35,820 nt of DNA from Sanguibacter keddieii (GCF_001064145.1 NZ_JVOJ01000031.1:383-36202), one strand, 5' to 3'; positions 23,824-32,017 are shown, counted from the first letter of the stretch. Notes: generated by a model not told the origin, from the letters alone. Numbers and translations are program-made.

Positions 23824-23956
23824 GCGCTTCTGGTGTAGCGCTCCGTTGCGTGGGTAGGAACTTACCGTTAATCTCAATTCTTGAAATACCCGCTGGATGG
23901 AGGACCCTGTGAGCACGCCCGGATACACGCAATACGGAGACAGGCCGCCGCAGGGA
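23824..23956 (+). repeat. 133-bp direct repeat, copy 2
   Basis: A near-identical copy of 23242-23374 (one substitution). It gives the second family member its own leader, ribosome site and first 16 codons. The fossil HAD gene tail here (GCGCTTCTGGTGTAG) has no coding role. Confidence 0.95.
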
Positions 23957-24376
23957 ACTGCCCCCTACCAGGGAGCCACGCCTTACCCGGTTGGTATTCC
24001 ACAGCCCTACGGCGGGGTGACTACTGAGGCAAGCAAAAAGAAGATCCCGGCTGCCTTCTTCTTCGGGATCGCGACCTGGGTGGCGATCCTCCTGATCATC
24101 GGCGTGACGGCCTTGATGATAGCGAATTCGACCGACGAGAGTACCTCCGCGGGGGGTGCGATCGCTATTATCCCGATGTTTGGGACCCCGCTTGTCGTGC
24201 TGCCCCTCACCGTCTGCGGCCTAGCCACCGGCGCGTCAGCGAAGAAACGCCTGATGACGCGCAAGCAGCTCATCATGAACAGGATCGGTTTCTGGCTGAG
24301 CGTCGCACCGTTCGTCATCTTCCCCCTGCTCTACGCCCTTGCCGTGATCGAGAATATCGTCGAGAGGGGTGTCTAG
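23909..24376 (+). CDS. Pro/Gln-rich tail membrane protein, family member 2
   Basis: A 155-residue protein started at the GTG that follows GGAGG in the duplicated leader. The first 16 residues are identical to member 1, then the tail diverges (TAPYQGATPYPVGIPQPYGG). Helices lie near 50-75, 85-110 and 125-150, separated by a basic loop (SAKKRLMTRKQLIMNRIG). The remainder is only weakly similar to members 1 and 3, so it looks like an older paralog that received a new front end by the 133-bp duplication. It ends 2 nt before the next gene. Confidence 0.72.
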   Translation: MSTPGYTQYGDRPPQGTAPYQGATPYPVGIPQPYGGVTTEASKKKIPAAFFFGIATWVAILLIIGVTALMIANSTDESTSAGGAIAIIPMFGTPLVVLPLTVCGLATGASAKKRLMTRKQLIMNRIGFWLSVAPFVIFPLLYALAVIENIVERGV

Positions 24377-24378
24377 CC

Positions 24379-24843
24379 TTGGAACAGCATCAGCAACACT
24401 CTCCCGCCTCGCCTGCGCAGGAGGTGTCGCAGCCTGTAGTTCCTGCGCAGCCTATGCAACCGGCGCAGCCTGCATATCAGGGGGTCGCGCCGGGCTATGC
24501 CCCCGTGCCCCAGGGACCTGTCGTTCAGAAGGTGAACTGGGCGTCGATCATCCTGGGTATTGTCGGGTGGGTCCTCGTTGGTCTCACGGTATTGGGTACG
24601 TGGCTGGCTATTCGTGCCATCCCGTCAGATGCTGACCCGAGCGGTGCTGACATCGTCGGCTTTTTACCTCTCCTCGGCTTGCCATTCTTTGGCTCGGTGA
24701 ACCTCGCTGGCGGCGTTATTGGGATCGTCGGGGCAGTGAGCAAGCCGAAGACGCGCAAGCTCAACTGGCTGGGAATCCTCCTCAATGCGAGCCCGTACGT
24801 CGTTTTTCTCGCCCTTATGATGGCGGCAATGTATTTCCACTAG
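24379..24843 (+). CDS. Pro/Gln-rich tail membrane protein, family member 3
   Basis: A 154-residue protein with a TTG start, 2 nt after the previous stop; GAGGGG lies about 9 nt upstream. The tail (EQHQQHSPASPAQEVSQP, then APGYAPVPQGPV) leads to four hydrophobic segments. VNWASIILGIVGWVLVGLTV and KLNWLGILLNASPYVVF are clearly homologous to the matching parts of member 1. It is in the same apparent operon as member 2. No function is known. Confidence 0.7.
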   Translation: MEQHQQHSPASPAQEVSQPVVPAQPMQPAQPAYQGVAPGYAPVPQGPVVQKVNWASIILGIVGWVLVGLTVLGTWLAIRAIPSDADPSGADIVGFLPLLGLPFFGSVNLAGGVIGIVGAVSKPKTRKLNWLGILLNASPYVVFLALMMAAMYFH

Positions 24844-24978
24844 GCTGTTGAGCTGTGGGTCGTCCCACGCATCGATGATGATTGTTGGCGCACGCCCAAC
24901 GATGGCATCTCTGTAAGGGTGTGCGGACGAGCGAACCTGCTGATATTGTCGCGACGATCAACTGATGAAGAAGCGACT

Positions 24979-25229
24979 ATGACAACACCGGATTCGCACA
25001 TCCCGAACTCGAACGCCTATCCGGGCGGAGGGAATCGGGGTGTCCAGTCGTATGTGCCCGCGCCGCAGGGGGTTCCCAGGCGGGCGTGCCCGCACAGCCC
25101 ATATATCAGGGAGTGCCAGCGAGCTATCCGATTCAGGGAGTGCAGCAGCCGCGTCGGTCGGGAATGAAGATCAGTGGCATCATCACCGCAATCGTCATTG
25201 CCGCAATGAACTCGTCCGCAAATGCTTGA
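24979..25229 (+). pseudogene. Frameshifted and truncated member 4 of the membrane-protein family
   Basis: From ATG 24979 the tail reads TTPDSHIPNSNAYPGG and later VPAPQGVP, then loses frame. Adding one base at the C run (25075-25077: CCC here, CCCC in member 1) restores QAGVPAQPIYQGVPASYPIQ and a first helix start (MKISGIITAIVIAAMN) ending TGA at 25227-25229. Everything after the first half-helix is missing. It is thus frameshifted and 3'-truncated. The region 24844-24978 before it shows no gene and presumably holds its old promoter. Confidence 0.7.
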
Positions 25230-25245
25230 TCCCCTGATCGCAAAA

Positions 25246-25289
25246 CCCCGCGTCGAACCGCCAAACGGCGGCGACGCGGGGTCTTTTCT
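25246..25289. terminator. Bidirectional intrinsic terminator
   Basis: Stem CCCCGCGTCG (25246-25255) / CGACGCGGGG (25272-25281) with an inner CGCC/GGCG stem. TCTTTTCT follows on the plus strand and a short AAAA precedes it, giving a T run on the minus strand. It serves both the pseudogene and the convergent protease gene. Confidence 0.85.
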
Positions 25290-25292
25290 GTC

Positions 25293-26501
25293 CTACTTGG
25301 CGTGGTAGCGGGGGCTGGTGCCCAGGTGGATTGGTGTGGGGATGTCCGTGTCTTTCAGGATGCTTTCGTCGAGGCCTCGGTAGGTGTAGGTGGTGTCTCC
25401 GGCGATGTTTCGGGGGTCGGCGAGGCCGGCGAGGTATTGCTGGGATTCCTCGTTGGTGGGGCCGAGGCGGTCGTTGCCCTTGTCCATGATCGGGTTCTCG
25501 TCGGGGTACTGGGACGGATCGGTGTTGACCATGGCTCCCGGGTCTGCTCCACCGTATCCGATGTACTTGTTCCACCCGCTTTGATCGGTTCGGGCCGTCT
25601 TGGTGAGGAGTTGGAGGAGTTGGTTGCTGGTGGCGTTGGGCCACTTCTGTTTGGCCAGGGCCAGGAATCCGGCGACCAGGGGTGTGGCGTTGGAGGTGCC
25701 TCTCGTGCTGATGTTGGTGCCGGTCTCGTAGTTGTGGGCAATCATGGGGCCTCCCACGGCGGCCACGGTCACGCCTTTGCCCCACGAGGAGTATTCGGCG
25801 CGCTTACCGGAGGTGTCGATGGCGCTGACGCTCACCACACCGGACCACTTGCCATAGCTGTCAATAGTATCTTCCTCGTTGTCGTTTCCGGTGCCGCTCA
25901 CCACGATGACACCCAGCGCGTTGGCGCGGGCAATCGCCCACTTCACCGCGTCACTCGTGTCATCACTTGTTGCAGAGATGCTGATGATTTGTGCGCCGTC
26001 GGTGATGGCCTGGTTGATCAGCCATTCGGGCTCGTCGAGCGTGTTGCCGTGGTGGCCTCGGCAATCGGACTCCGCCTTGTCTCCGTCCTTAGGGAAGGAG
26101 GTTCGGTAGGCAAGGAGTGTTGCGTCGGGGGCGACGCCGTACTCTTTGGAGACCAGGAGCGAGGCCATGGCCGTGCCGTGGCTCTTGGAGTTGGCCCCCG
26201 ATGTGACGGTGCACGGTGTTTTGTCGATGACGGTGGCGCCTGCCAGCTCGGGCGCGCTGGTGTCGACCTCGCCGTCGATGAGGGCGATGGTCACGCCCTT
26301 GCCGGTGTAGCCCTTCGCGCGCGCCTGATCGAGATGGTAGTAGGCGAAATGAGGCTGCTCGGCCGCCGTGATCGGGTCGGCGGCGTGCGCGGGCGCGGCG
26401 GGCAGGGCGATGGCCCCGGCCGCCAGGGCCAGGGTCATCGCACACACACCCGCGAGCCGCAGCCGCCGACGGCGACCGGACGTGTGGTTCGTGGTCACCA
26501 T
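25293..26501 (-). CDS. Secreted S8 subtilisin-like protease (mycosin-like)
   Basis: A 402-residue protease. The signal peptide runs from GRRRRLRLAGVC to cleavage after AHA (residue 40). Catalytic triad: Asp76 (ALIDGEVD), His108 (SKSHGTAMAS) and Ser270 (RGTSNATPLVAGF), with oxyanion Asn206 (SGTGNDN). The order and short spacing resemble type VII secretion mycosins, but no C-terminal transmembrane anchor is present, so it should be released. The start at 26501 is preferred because it gives a normal signal peptide and overlaps the upstream stop by 7 nt (coupled); ATG 26516 is an alternative. It probably processes proteins secreted by the adjacent genes. Confidence 0.9.
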   Translation of the reverse strand: MVTTNHTSGRRRRLRLAGVCAMTLALAAGAIALPAAPAHAADPITAAEQPHFAYYHLDQARAKGYTGKGVTIALIDGEVDTSAPELAGATVIDKTPCTVTSGANSKSHGTAMASLLVSKEYGVAPDATLLAYRTSFPKDGDKAESDCRGHHGNTLDEPEWLINQAITDGAQIISISATSDDTSDAVKWAIARANALGVIVVSGTGNDNEEDTIDSYGKWSGVVSVSAIDTSGKRAEYSSWGKGVTVAAVGGPMIAHNYETGTNISTRGTSNATPLVAGFLALAKQKWPNATSNQLLQLLTKTARTDQSGWNKYIGYGGADPGAMVNTDPSQYPDENPIMDKGNDRLGPTNEESQQYLAGLADPRNIAGDTTYTYRGLDESILKDTDIPTPIHLGTSPRYHAK

Positions 26502-28171
26502 TGGCGAGGATCCCATCCGTCGTCCTTCTGGGAGGCGGGCTTCAGGTCCTTGTCCGAGCCGTAGGTCTGCGACATCGGATTCACGTAGCCCGGGGGCAGC
26601 GCATCGTCCTCGTCGTCCTCGAACTTGAAGGCCGTGTACTTGCGCCGCTTGCCCTTCTTGTCATCCTTGCCGCCACCGGCACCCGCGCCGGCACCCATGA
26701 AGCCGCCCATGCCGGGCCGCCCGGCCGCGCCCGAACCGCCAGCGGAGCTGCCGGCGCCCGTCTTGCCTGCTGCGCCGGACATGCCGCCCGCGCCGTTCGT
26801 GCCCGTCAGGCCGGTCGTCCCGCCCGACGCGCTCGCGCTACCGGGCAGACCACCGGAGCCAAGGCCTCCGACGGAGGACGATCCCCCGCGCAGCCCGCCG
26901 AGGCCGCCCGCGCCCAGGCCACCACGACCGGAGGCTCCCAGGCCGCCCGCGCCTAGCCCGCCACGACCGGAGGCTCCAAGACCGCCCGCGCCGCCGCGAC
27001 CCAACGCGCCCAGCGAACCGGCACCCAGGCCCGACCCACCGCGCGCTGCGAGGGCAGCCGCGCCGAGAGCACCCGCACCGAGGACGCCCGCACCGAGGGC
27101 ACCCGCACCCGCCAGGCTCGTACGGCCGGAGGCGTCGAAGCGAGTGGAGGGACCCCCGTTAATGTTCCACAGAGGATGGTGGCGATCGCTTGGAGGTGCG
27201 GGGGTGTAGCCGCCGCGAGTGAGGCCGTTAGCGTAGCGCTCGCCACCGATGCGGCTGTGCAGCAGGTCAATGCCCATCAGGTCCTCGGGGTCGGTGATGG
27301 GGTTGCTGCGGCTCCCCAGCTCGCCGTCCTTGTTGAACTTGTCGGGGATGCGCTGGGACTGGAGCCTGCGTAGCTTCTCGGCGTCCGTTTCCTGTGCGTT
27401 CGGATCGTTAAAGCCGTTCGGGTAAGCACCGGAGTTCGGATCGCGCAGGTCCGATCGACCGTAGTCGGTGTCCCTGTTGCCTGGATACACGCCAGGATCG
27501 TGAGGTGAGACTCCCTTGTGACCCTGGTCGAGTTGATCGGCGACGGACGGATTGGAAGGCTGGGGGAGATCACCCGGGTCCCAAATCTTGTTGCGACTCT
27601 TCAACTCCTCCTGCATCTCCTTGATGCGCGCCGCGTTGTTCGCGAGCCCCTGCATCGAGTCGTTGAGCCGCTGGAGGATATCCGTCGAGCTGGCTTCTCG
27701 CTGGTTGTTGGCTTGGGCCGCGATCGCGTCGTAGACGGCAGCACCGGTTGAAGCGACCGCGTTATATGCCATTCCGACGAGGCCGTACTGCTTCATGACC
27801 GGGACCGTCACCTCAGCCACGTCGCGCAGTTTATCCAGCCTGGCGTCGACGAGGACGGGAGAGAGCATCTCCGCCTCTTCGCGCGCGTGCTGCATGACGC
27901 GACGCATCTCGACCTCGACCTGCGACGTGGCGAGGTACGAAGCCCTCCAGAGCCTGAGGCGGTGCTCCGCGTCCTCGAGCCACTTGTCGATGGCGTCGCC
28001 GGTTTGGCCCTGGAATCCCTGGTATTCCCGGAAATGCTGAATGTACTCTTCGGCATCCTTCATCGCCTCGAGCGTCGCCTTGTGCTTGCTGTCGTAGTCG
28101 GACAGGGATTCGTTCGCCTTCGCGTCCTCCACGAAACGCATGAGGCGCTGGTACATGGGGCTGTGAACCAC
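26495..28171 (-). CDS. Large type VII secretion-associated, Gly-rich repeat protein
   Basis: A 558-residue protein. GTG 28171 is supported by AAAGGA 7 nt upstream. Residues 1-210 are helical and charged (WLEDAEHRLRLWRASYLATS), like the helical domain of T7SS substrates. A Pro/Asn/Asp-rich linker follows (210-350), then a Gly/Ala-rich low-complexity region (about 360-500) with 13-residue GLGASGRGGLGAG repeats. The C-terminal tail is charged (KDDKKGKRRKYTAFKFEDDE) and ends in Trp. It has no signal peptide. Location between the WXG/EspC-like gene and the mycosin-like protease suggests a PPE- or Esp-type exported protein; that function is inferred. Confidence 0.75.
   Translation of the reverse strand: MVHSPMYQRLMRFVEDAKANESLSDYDSKHKATLEAMKDAEEYIQHFREYQGFQGQTGDAIDKWLEDAEHRLRLWRASYLATSQVEVEMRRVMQHAREEAEMLSPVLVDARLDKLRDVAEVTVPVMKQYGLVGMAYNAVASTGAAVYDAIAAQANNQREASSTDILQRLNDSMQGLANNAARIKEMQEELKSRNKIWDPGDLPQPSNPSVADQLDQGHKGVSPHDPGVYPGNRDTDYGRSDLRDPNSGAYPNGFNDPNAQETDAEKLRRLQSQRIPDKFNKDGELGSRSNPITDPEDLMGIDLLHSRIGGERYANGLTRGGYTPAPPSDRHHPLWNINGGPSTRFDASGRTSLAGAGALGAGVLGAGALGAAALAARGGSGLGAGSLGALGRGGAGGLGASGRGGLGAGGLGASGRGGLGAGGLGGLRGGSSSVGGLGSGGLPGSASASGGTTGLTGTNGAGGMSGAAGKTGAGSSAGGSGAAGRPGMGGFMGAGAGAGGGKDDKKGKRRKYTAFKFEDDEDDALPPGYVNPMSQTYGSDKDLKPASQKDDGWDPRQW
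26902..26979 (-). repeat. 39-bp tandem repeat in the Gly-rich region
   Basis: Two units (26902-26940, 26941-26979) with a few substitutions encode 13 residues each. Further degenerate units flank them. Slippage here could change protein length between strains. Confidence 0.75.
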
Positions 28172-28191
28172 TGGAATATCCTTTCGTGGGT

Positions 28192-28650
28192 TCAGAACTC
28201 GGAGCTACCGGCTGCGTTCGGGTCGGTATTGTCCTGGGACTCCGACGGTGATGTCTGGTATGCCGTACCGGATGAACCTGCTCCGGTACCCGCTCCCGAT
28301 CCGGCGGCGGCGACGGCAGGATCCTGGGCCATGGCTGCGTTCGTCTGCGAGAAATAACCCGCGTTCTGCTCCTCCATTCGCCTGAAAGACTCCTCGGTCT
28401 CGTCGACCTTCGTGCCGAAGTTGAGGACGTGCTCTTGCTCGCCATTGAAGCCGTCACGGAGCGTGAAGTATGACTCCTGCAGTGCGCGGCGAGCAGCGTC
28501 GACGCCGGCCTCCTCGCCCCACACGGATTCAACTTGTGCGTCTGCGAAGGTGTCGATGCCATCCGCGGCAGTCTTGAGAGACTCAGCACCCTTCGTCGCG
28601 TCCTGACGCGTCTGATCGTGCTTATTTGAGTCGAAGCTTACGTCGCTCAC
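28192..28650 (-). CDS. EspC/WXG100-like type VII secretion substrate
   Basis: A 152-residue protein. GTG 28650 is preceded by GGAGG with a 5-nt spacer, which rules out the longer frame start at 28671. The first 105 residues form two long helices joined at VESVWGEEAG, a WG turn like that of WXG100/EspC-type proteins, followed by ALQESYFTLRDGFNGEQEHV and an EETEESFRRMEEQN-type second helix. The tail is Gly/Ser/Asp-rich and disordered. No signal peptide is present, consistent with export by a type VII system. It leads the three-gene unit with the large Gly-rich protein and the protease. Assignment is by architecture. Confidence 0.7.
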   Translation of the reverse strand: MSDVSFDSNKHDQTRQDATKGAESLKTAADGIDTFADAQVESVWGEEAGVDAARRALQESYFTLRDGFNGEQEHVLNFGTKVDETEESFRRMEEQNAGYFSQTNAAMAQDPAVAAAGSGAGTGAGSSGTAYQTSPSESQDNTDPNAAGSSEF

Positions 28651-28701
28651 GAAAACCTCCAGGCGAAACAAGCGCAGGCGCGGCCTGCAGACATTAATGA
28701 G

Positions 28702-28715
28702 ATGATGCTCATCAT
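28702..28715 (-). promoter_or_regulatory. Palindrome upstream of the type VII-like unit
   Basis: ATGATG-CT-CATCAT (28702-28715), about 50 bp upstream of the GTG and within the likely promoter. A second inverted pair GCTCGCA/TGCGAGC lies just upstream, near 28730-28760. Both are candidate regulator sites; 28672-28795 holds no gene. Confidence 0.35.
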
Positions 28716-28823
28716 ATGACCAACCGGCAAGGCTCGCAAAAATGCTCGGTAACTGCGAGCTGCGTTCCGGAATAAAGTAAGACTCTCAACAAGAGAAGCG
28801 TGAAGGCGCCCGCGCGAATGGGC

Positions 28824-28878
28824 GGGGGCCGCAGCGCAGCGCGCCGCGGCCCCCGAAGCAAAAACCTCTCAAGAGGTT
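28824..28878 (-). terminator. Tandem hairpin terminator
   Basis: Reading leftward, AACCTC/GAGGTT (28863-28868, 28873-28878) is followed by TTTTTGCTTC, an intrinsic terminator for the gene ending at 28883. A stronger stem GGGGGCCGC/GCGGCCCCC (28824-28832, 28846-28854) follows it. Confidence 0.75.
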
Positions 28879-28882
28879 AGAG

Positions 28883-29485
28883 TCACTCGCCCGCCTCGAA
28901 GGTAGCCTTCTCGGCCTCGGTGTCCGGGACGAAAGAATCCGTGTCCAGATCCGCCCAGTACTCCTCCGCCCACGGATCCTCGATCGGCTGCGAACGCTTC
29001 CACAGGATGTAGCCTGCGCCAGCGACGGCACCCACCAGGGCCGTCAGGCCGAAGGCGCGCAGCGCGCGGCACTTGCGGCGCTTGCGCGTGGGGGTCGCGA
29101 GGGCGACAGCCGAAGCCTCGGAAGCGCGACGAGCGCGCTCCGACAGGGAACCGCGAGCCGACAGCGCGGCACCCGCCTGGTTGACGGCGAGGGAAGCGCG
29201 CGGCAGGTAGTCGTCCACGAGGTGCTCGCGAGCGTTCTCGATCGCCGGAACGGCCTGCGCGGCGGCAGCCTGCGCACGAGCGGCGGCGCTCTCGATCGCG
29301 GGGGTCGCGTGCTCGATCGCGGAATTCAGCGCGGCCTGGGCGCGAGGCGCGGCCCAGTCGACGCCCTGGCTAGCCAGATCGGCAGCCCGCACGGCAACCT
29401 TGCCGGCGTAAATGGCAGCGGCGTCGCGAAGCTGCTGAGACGACGCGCGCAGCTTATCTGCATCGAAAGTCGGCGAAGTAACCAT
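28883..29485 (-). CDS. Ala-rich helical membrane-anchored protein
   Basis: A 200-residue protein. ATG 29485 is chosen because GGAG lies 5-6 nt upstream; the longer frame overlaps the cyclophilin promoter. Residues 1-125 are Ala-rich amphipathic helices (ALNSAIEHATPAIESAAARA) of an apolipoprotein-like or coiled-coil character. A basic stretch (PTRKRRKCRA) precedes one transmembrane helix (GLTALVGAVAGAGYILWKR), and the C-terminal 40 residues are acidic and Trp-rich (DPWAEEYWADLDTDSFVPD). Similar layouts occur in actinobacterial hypothetical proteins near ppi genes. Function unknown; it has its own terminator. Confidence 0.75.
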   Translation of the reverse strand: MVTSPTFDADKLRASSQQLRDAAAIYAGKVAVRAADLASQGVDWAAPRAQAALNSAIEHATPAIESAAARAQAAAAQAVPAIENAREHLVDDYLPRASLAVNQAGAALSARGSLSERARRASEASAVALATPTRKRRKCRALRAFGLTALVGAVAGAGYILWKRSQPIEDPWAEEYWADLDTDSFVPDTEAEKATFEAGE

Positions 29486-29636
29486 GATGTCTCCGATTCT
29501 GTCCACAATAAACAGGGGCGCGGACGCGCCACTCACCCCTATTGTGCTACAACGGGCTGTGATCTGCAGCCCACCGGCTCGCGTGAGGTGCGTGACGGAC
29601 AGGAAACACCCAGGAAAAGATGCGACCATTACAGTC

Positions 29637-30158
29637 ATGAAAGCTATTCTTCACACCTCCGCCGGCGACATCACCGTCGAACTGTTCCCCAACCATGCCC
29701 CCAACACGGTCAACAACTTCGTGACCCTGGCCAAGGGCGAGCGCGAATGGGTCGACCCCACGACCGGCCAGAAGACCTCCCGTCCTCTCTACGACGGCAC
29801 CATCTTCCACCGCGTCATCCCCGGCTTCATGATCCAGGGCGGCGACCCCCTCGGCACCGGCACCGGCGGCCCCGGCTACCAGTTCAACGATGAGATCCAC
29901 CCCGAGCTGAACTTCAACGACCCCTACCTGCTCGCCATGGCCAACGCCGGCAAACGCATGGGTAAGGGCACCAACGGCTCCCAGTTCTTCATCACCGTGG
30001 CCCCCACCCCGTGGCTGCTCGGCAACCACACCATCTTCGGTAAGGTCGTCGACGAGGAGTCCAAGCGCGTCGTCGACGCCATCGCCACCACCCCCACGGG
30101 CGCCCAGGACCGCCCCGTGACGGAGCAGGTCATCAACTCCATCGAGATCGTCGACTGA
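29637..30158 (+). CDS. Cyclophilin-type peptidyl-prolyl cis-trans isomerase
   Basis: A 173-residue cytoplasmic cyclophilin. The catalytic Arg lies in FHRVIPGFMIQGGD, and NGSQFFITVAPTPWL with the active-site Trp and HTIFGKVVD follow, as in bacterial PpiB/Rv0009-type proteins. No signal peptide. It isomerises Xaa-Pro bonds and assists folding. It is in the position that ppi occupies in the dnaA-proximal block of many Actinobacteria. The ATG at 29637 has no clear Shine-Dalgarno. Confidence 0.95.
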   Translation: MKAILHTSAGDITVELFPNHAPNTVNNFVTLAKGEREWVDPTTGQKTSRPLYDGTIFHRVIPGFMIQGGDPLGTGTGGPGYQFNDEIHPELNFNDPYLLAMANAGKRMGKGTNGSQFFITVAPTPWLLGNHTIFGKVVDEESKRVVDAIATTPTGAQDRPVTEQVINSIEIVD

Positions 30159-30176
30159 CCCTCTCCCCTCATCATC

Positions 30177-30241
30177 GACGAGGCCGGGACCGCCCCCCGC
30201 TGCTGCGTGCAGTGACCGGGATGGTGCACCCCGGCCTCGTC
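30177..30241 (+). repeat. GACGAGGCC palindromic element, probable terminator
   Basis: Perfect 12-bp arms GACGAGGCCGGG (30177-30188) / CCCGGCCTCGTC (30230-30241) with a 41-nt loop, placed between the cyclophilin and rhomboid genes. Confidence 0.65.
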
Positions 30242-30266
30242 CCTTACCTCCGCCGAAAGGGAAGCC

Positions 30267-31145
30267 ATGAGCATGCCGAGCTACGGCCAGCGCTCTGACC
30301 CGCGCGCCGCCCCCGACTGTCCGCGCCACCCGGGCGTGCGCAGCGTCGACTACTGCAAGCGCTGCAACCGCCCCATGTGCGTGGACTGCGCGATCCCCAC
30401 CGAGGTCCGCTCGATCTGCGTGGACTGCACGTCCTCGAAGAAGCGGTGGATGGGCTCCGCCTCGCGCGCGGCCGCGGCCAGCACGCCGGTCGTCACCTAC
30501 GCGATGATGGCGATCTGCGTCCTCATGTACGCGGTGACCTCCTTCGTGCCCTCGACGAAGGTCGACCTGGCGCTCGTGCCCGCGACCCTCATGTCGCGCC
30601 CGTGGACGGTCCTCACTGGCGCGTTCCTGCACGGCGGCATCATGCACATCCTGTTCAACATGCTCTCCCTGTACTGGGTGGGGCGCGCGATCGAACCGGT
30701 CCTGGGCCGGTGGCGCTTCCTCGCGCTGTACCTGGTGAGCGCGCTGGGCGGTTCGGCCTTCATTATCGCGTGGTGCCTCATCCAGCCCTCCGAGATCTTC
30801 GTGAGCACGGTCGGCGCGTCGGGCGCGGTGTTCGGCCTGTTCGGCGCCGTGTTCGTCCTCCAGCGCCTGGGTGGGTCGGACACGACCGCGATCCTGACGC
30901 TGCTCGGCATCAACCTCGTCTACGGCTTCGTGGTCAGCGGCATCTCCTGGCAGGGGCACATCGGCGGCGCGATCGCTGGCGTGGGCGCCACGTGGGTCCT
31001 CGTGCGCATGGCCCGCCCGCGTCCGGGCGTCACGCAGGTGCACCAGAATCGGCGTGAAGCGGTCGTCGCGCTCGGCATGATCGCAGGCATGCTCGTGCTC
31101 AACGCCCTCGTGTTCCGCGTCCTGCTCGAGGTCTACGGCGCGTGA
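30267..31145 (+). CDS. Rhomboid family intramembrane serine protease with N-terminal zinc-binding segment
   Basis: A 292-residue protein. AAAGGG precedes the ATG. Residues 18-54 hold paired Cys/His motifs (DYCKRCNRPMCVDCAIPT and ICVDC), a B-box-like zinc site seen in actinobacterial rhomboids. Six or so transmembrane helices follow. Catalytic Ser185 is in GASG (183-186) and His231 in WQGH; HILFNM (127-132) supplies the oxyanion His/Asn. It cleaves single-pass membrane proteins within the bilayer. It follows the cyclophilin gene, an arrangement common in Actinobacteria. Confidence 0.95.
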   Translation: MSMPSYGQRSDPRAAPDCPRHPGVRSVDYCKRCNRPMCVDCAIPTEVRSICVDCTSSKKRWMGSASRAAAASTPVVTYAMMAICVLMYAVTSFVPSTKVDLALVPATLMSRPWTVLTGAFLHGGIMHILFNMLSLYWVGRAIEPVLGRWRFLALYLVSALGGSAFIIAWCLIQPSEIFVSTVGASGAVFGLFGAVFVLQRLGGSDTTAILTLLGINLVYGFVVSGISWQGHIGGAIAGVGATWVLVRMARPRPGVTQVHQNRREAVVALGMIAGMLVLNALVFRVLLEVYGA

Positions 31146-31193
31146 GCGGTCAACAGTCGACAGGCGCGTGGCATCTAAGGATGACCTAATATA

Positions 31194-31226
31194 GGAAGGG
31201 TCCGGCAAATAGTGCCGGGCCCTTCC
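31194..31226 (+). terminator. Hairpin between rhomboid and DUF364 genes
   Basis: A 14-bp stem with one T-G pair (31194-31207, 31213-31226) and a 5-nt loop. A TAATAT hexamer just upstream (about 31187-31192) could be a -10 for the next gene, so the hairpin is either the rhomboid terminator or part of the DUF364 leader. Confidence 0.5.
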
Positions 31227-31248
31227 TCATGCGCCCACAGGAGAAACC

Positions 31249-32010
31249 ATGACCAGCCCCTGGGACCTGTACGACCAGCTCATCGACGAGATCCCCGCCG
31301 ACATCACCGTCACCCAGATCCGCACCGACGGCAAATGGCGCCGCGTCGCCTCCAGCGAAGACGGCGTCGGCATGGCTTTCGGCATGAACGTCCAGTCCCG
31401 CCCGCGCGCCACCGAGGACCCCGCCGACCTCGTCGGCCGCCCCCTGCGAGACGTCGCCGCCCTTGCCAAGTCCTGGAACTTCGAAGACGCCGGCATCGGC
31501 ATGGCGGCCGTCAACGCCTACCACTCCCACCCCGTACGCGCCCTCGCCCACGGATTTCGACCCTGCAAGGAAAACAACTGGGCACGCACCTTCCACCCCT
31601 ACGCGCCCCTCGTCGCCGGCAAACGAGTCGCCGTCATCGGCCACTTCCCCTTCGCGGCCGCCGCCATGCCCGACGCTGCCGAGCTCACCATCCTCGAACG
31701 CAACGTCTTCGACGGCGACTACCCCGACTCCGCCTGCGAATACCTGCTCCCCGAGATGGACTACGTCTTCATCTCCGGATCCGCATTCGTCAACAAGACC
31801 ATGCCGCGCCTCCTCGCGCTTGCTTCCGACGCCCACACCGTCGTCCTCGGCCCATCCGCCCCTGCCTCACCCGCGATCCTGGCAGCCGGCGCGACGACCG
31901 TCATGTCATTCGCCAGCGCGCACCCCGCGCGCCTCGAAGACGGGCTGGCCGGACGCTCCCTCCTCGGCATGTACGACGCCGGCATGAGGGTCCAACTCAG
32001 CCGGCCGTGA
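31249..32010 (+). CDS. DUF364 (DUF4213-DUF364) family protein
   Basis: A 253-residue protein. AGGAGA precedes the ATG. The N-terminal part (DITVTQIRTDGKWRRVASSE, then GRPLRDVAALAKSWNFEDAG and GMAAVNAYHSHP) is DUF4213-like. The C-terminal part (GKRVAVIGHFPFAAAAMPDA, then DYVFISGSAFVNKTMPRLLA and VVLGPSAPASPAIL) is DUF364, described as a putative heavy-metal chelation domain. It probably binds a metal or small ligand; the biochemical role is unknown. It is an insertion relative to the usual ppi-rhomboid-crgA order. Confidence 0.85.
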   Translation: MTSPWDLYDQLIDEIPADITVTQIRTDGKWRRVASSEDGVGMAFGMNVQSRPRATEDPADLVGRPLRDVAALAKSWNFEDAGIGMAAVNAYHSHPVRALAHGFRPCKENNWARTFHPYAPLVAGKRVAVIGHFPFAAAAMPDAAELTILERNVFDGDYPDSACEYLLPEMDYVFISGSAFVNKTMPRLLALASDAHTVVLGPSAPASPAILAAGATTVMSFASAHPARLEDGLAGRSLLGMYDAGMRVQLSRP

Positions 32011-32017
32011 CCCGAGA

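Noticed and set aside
29547-31208. A 553-codon antisense open frame opposite cyclophilin and rhomboid
   Set aside because: The Arg/Gly/His-rich translation has no domain and mirrors two well-supported plus-strand genes.
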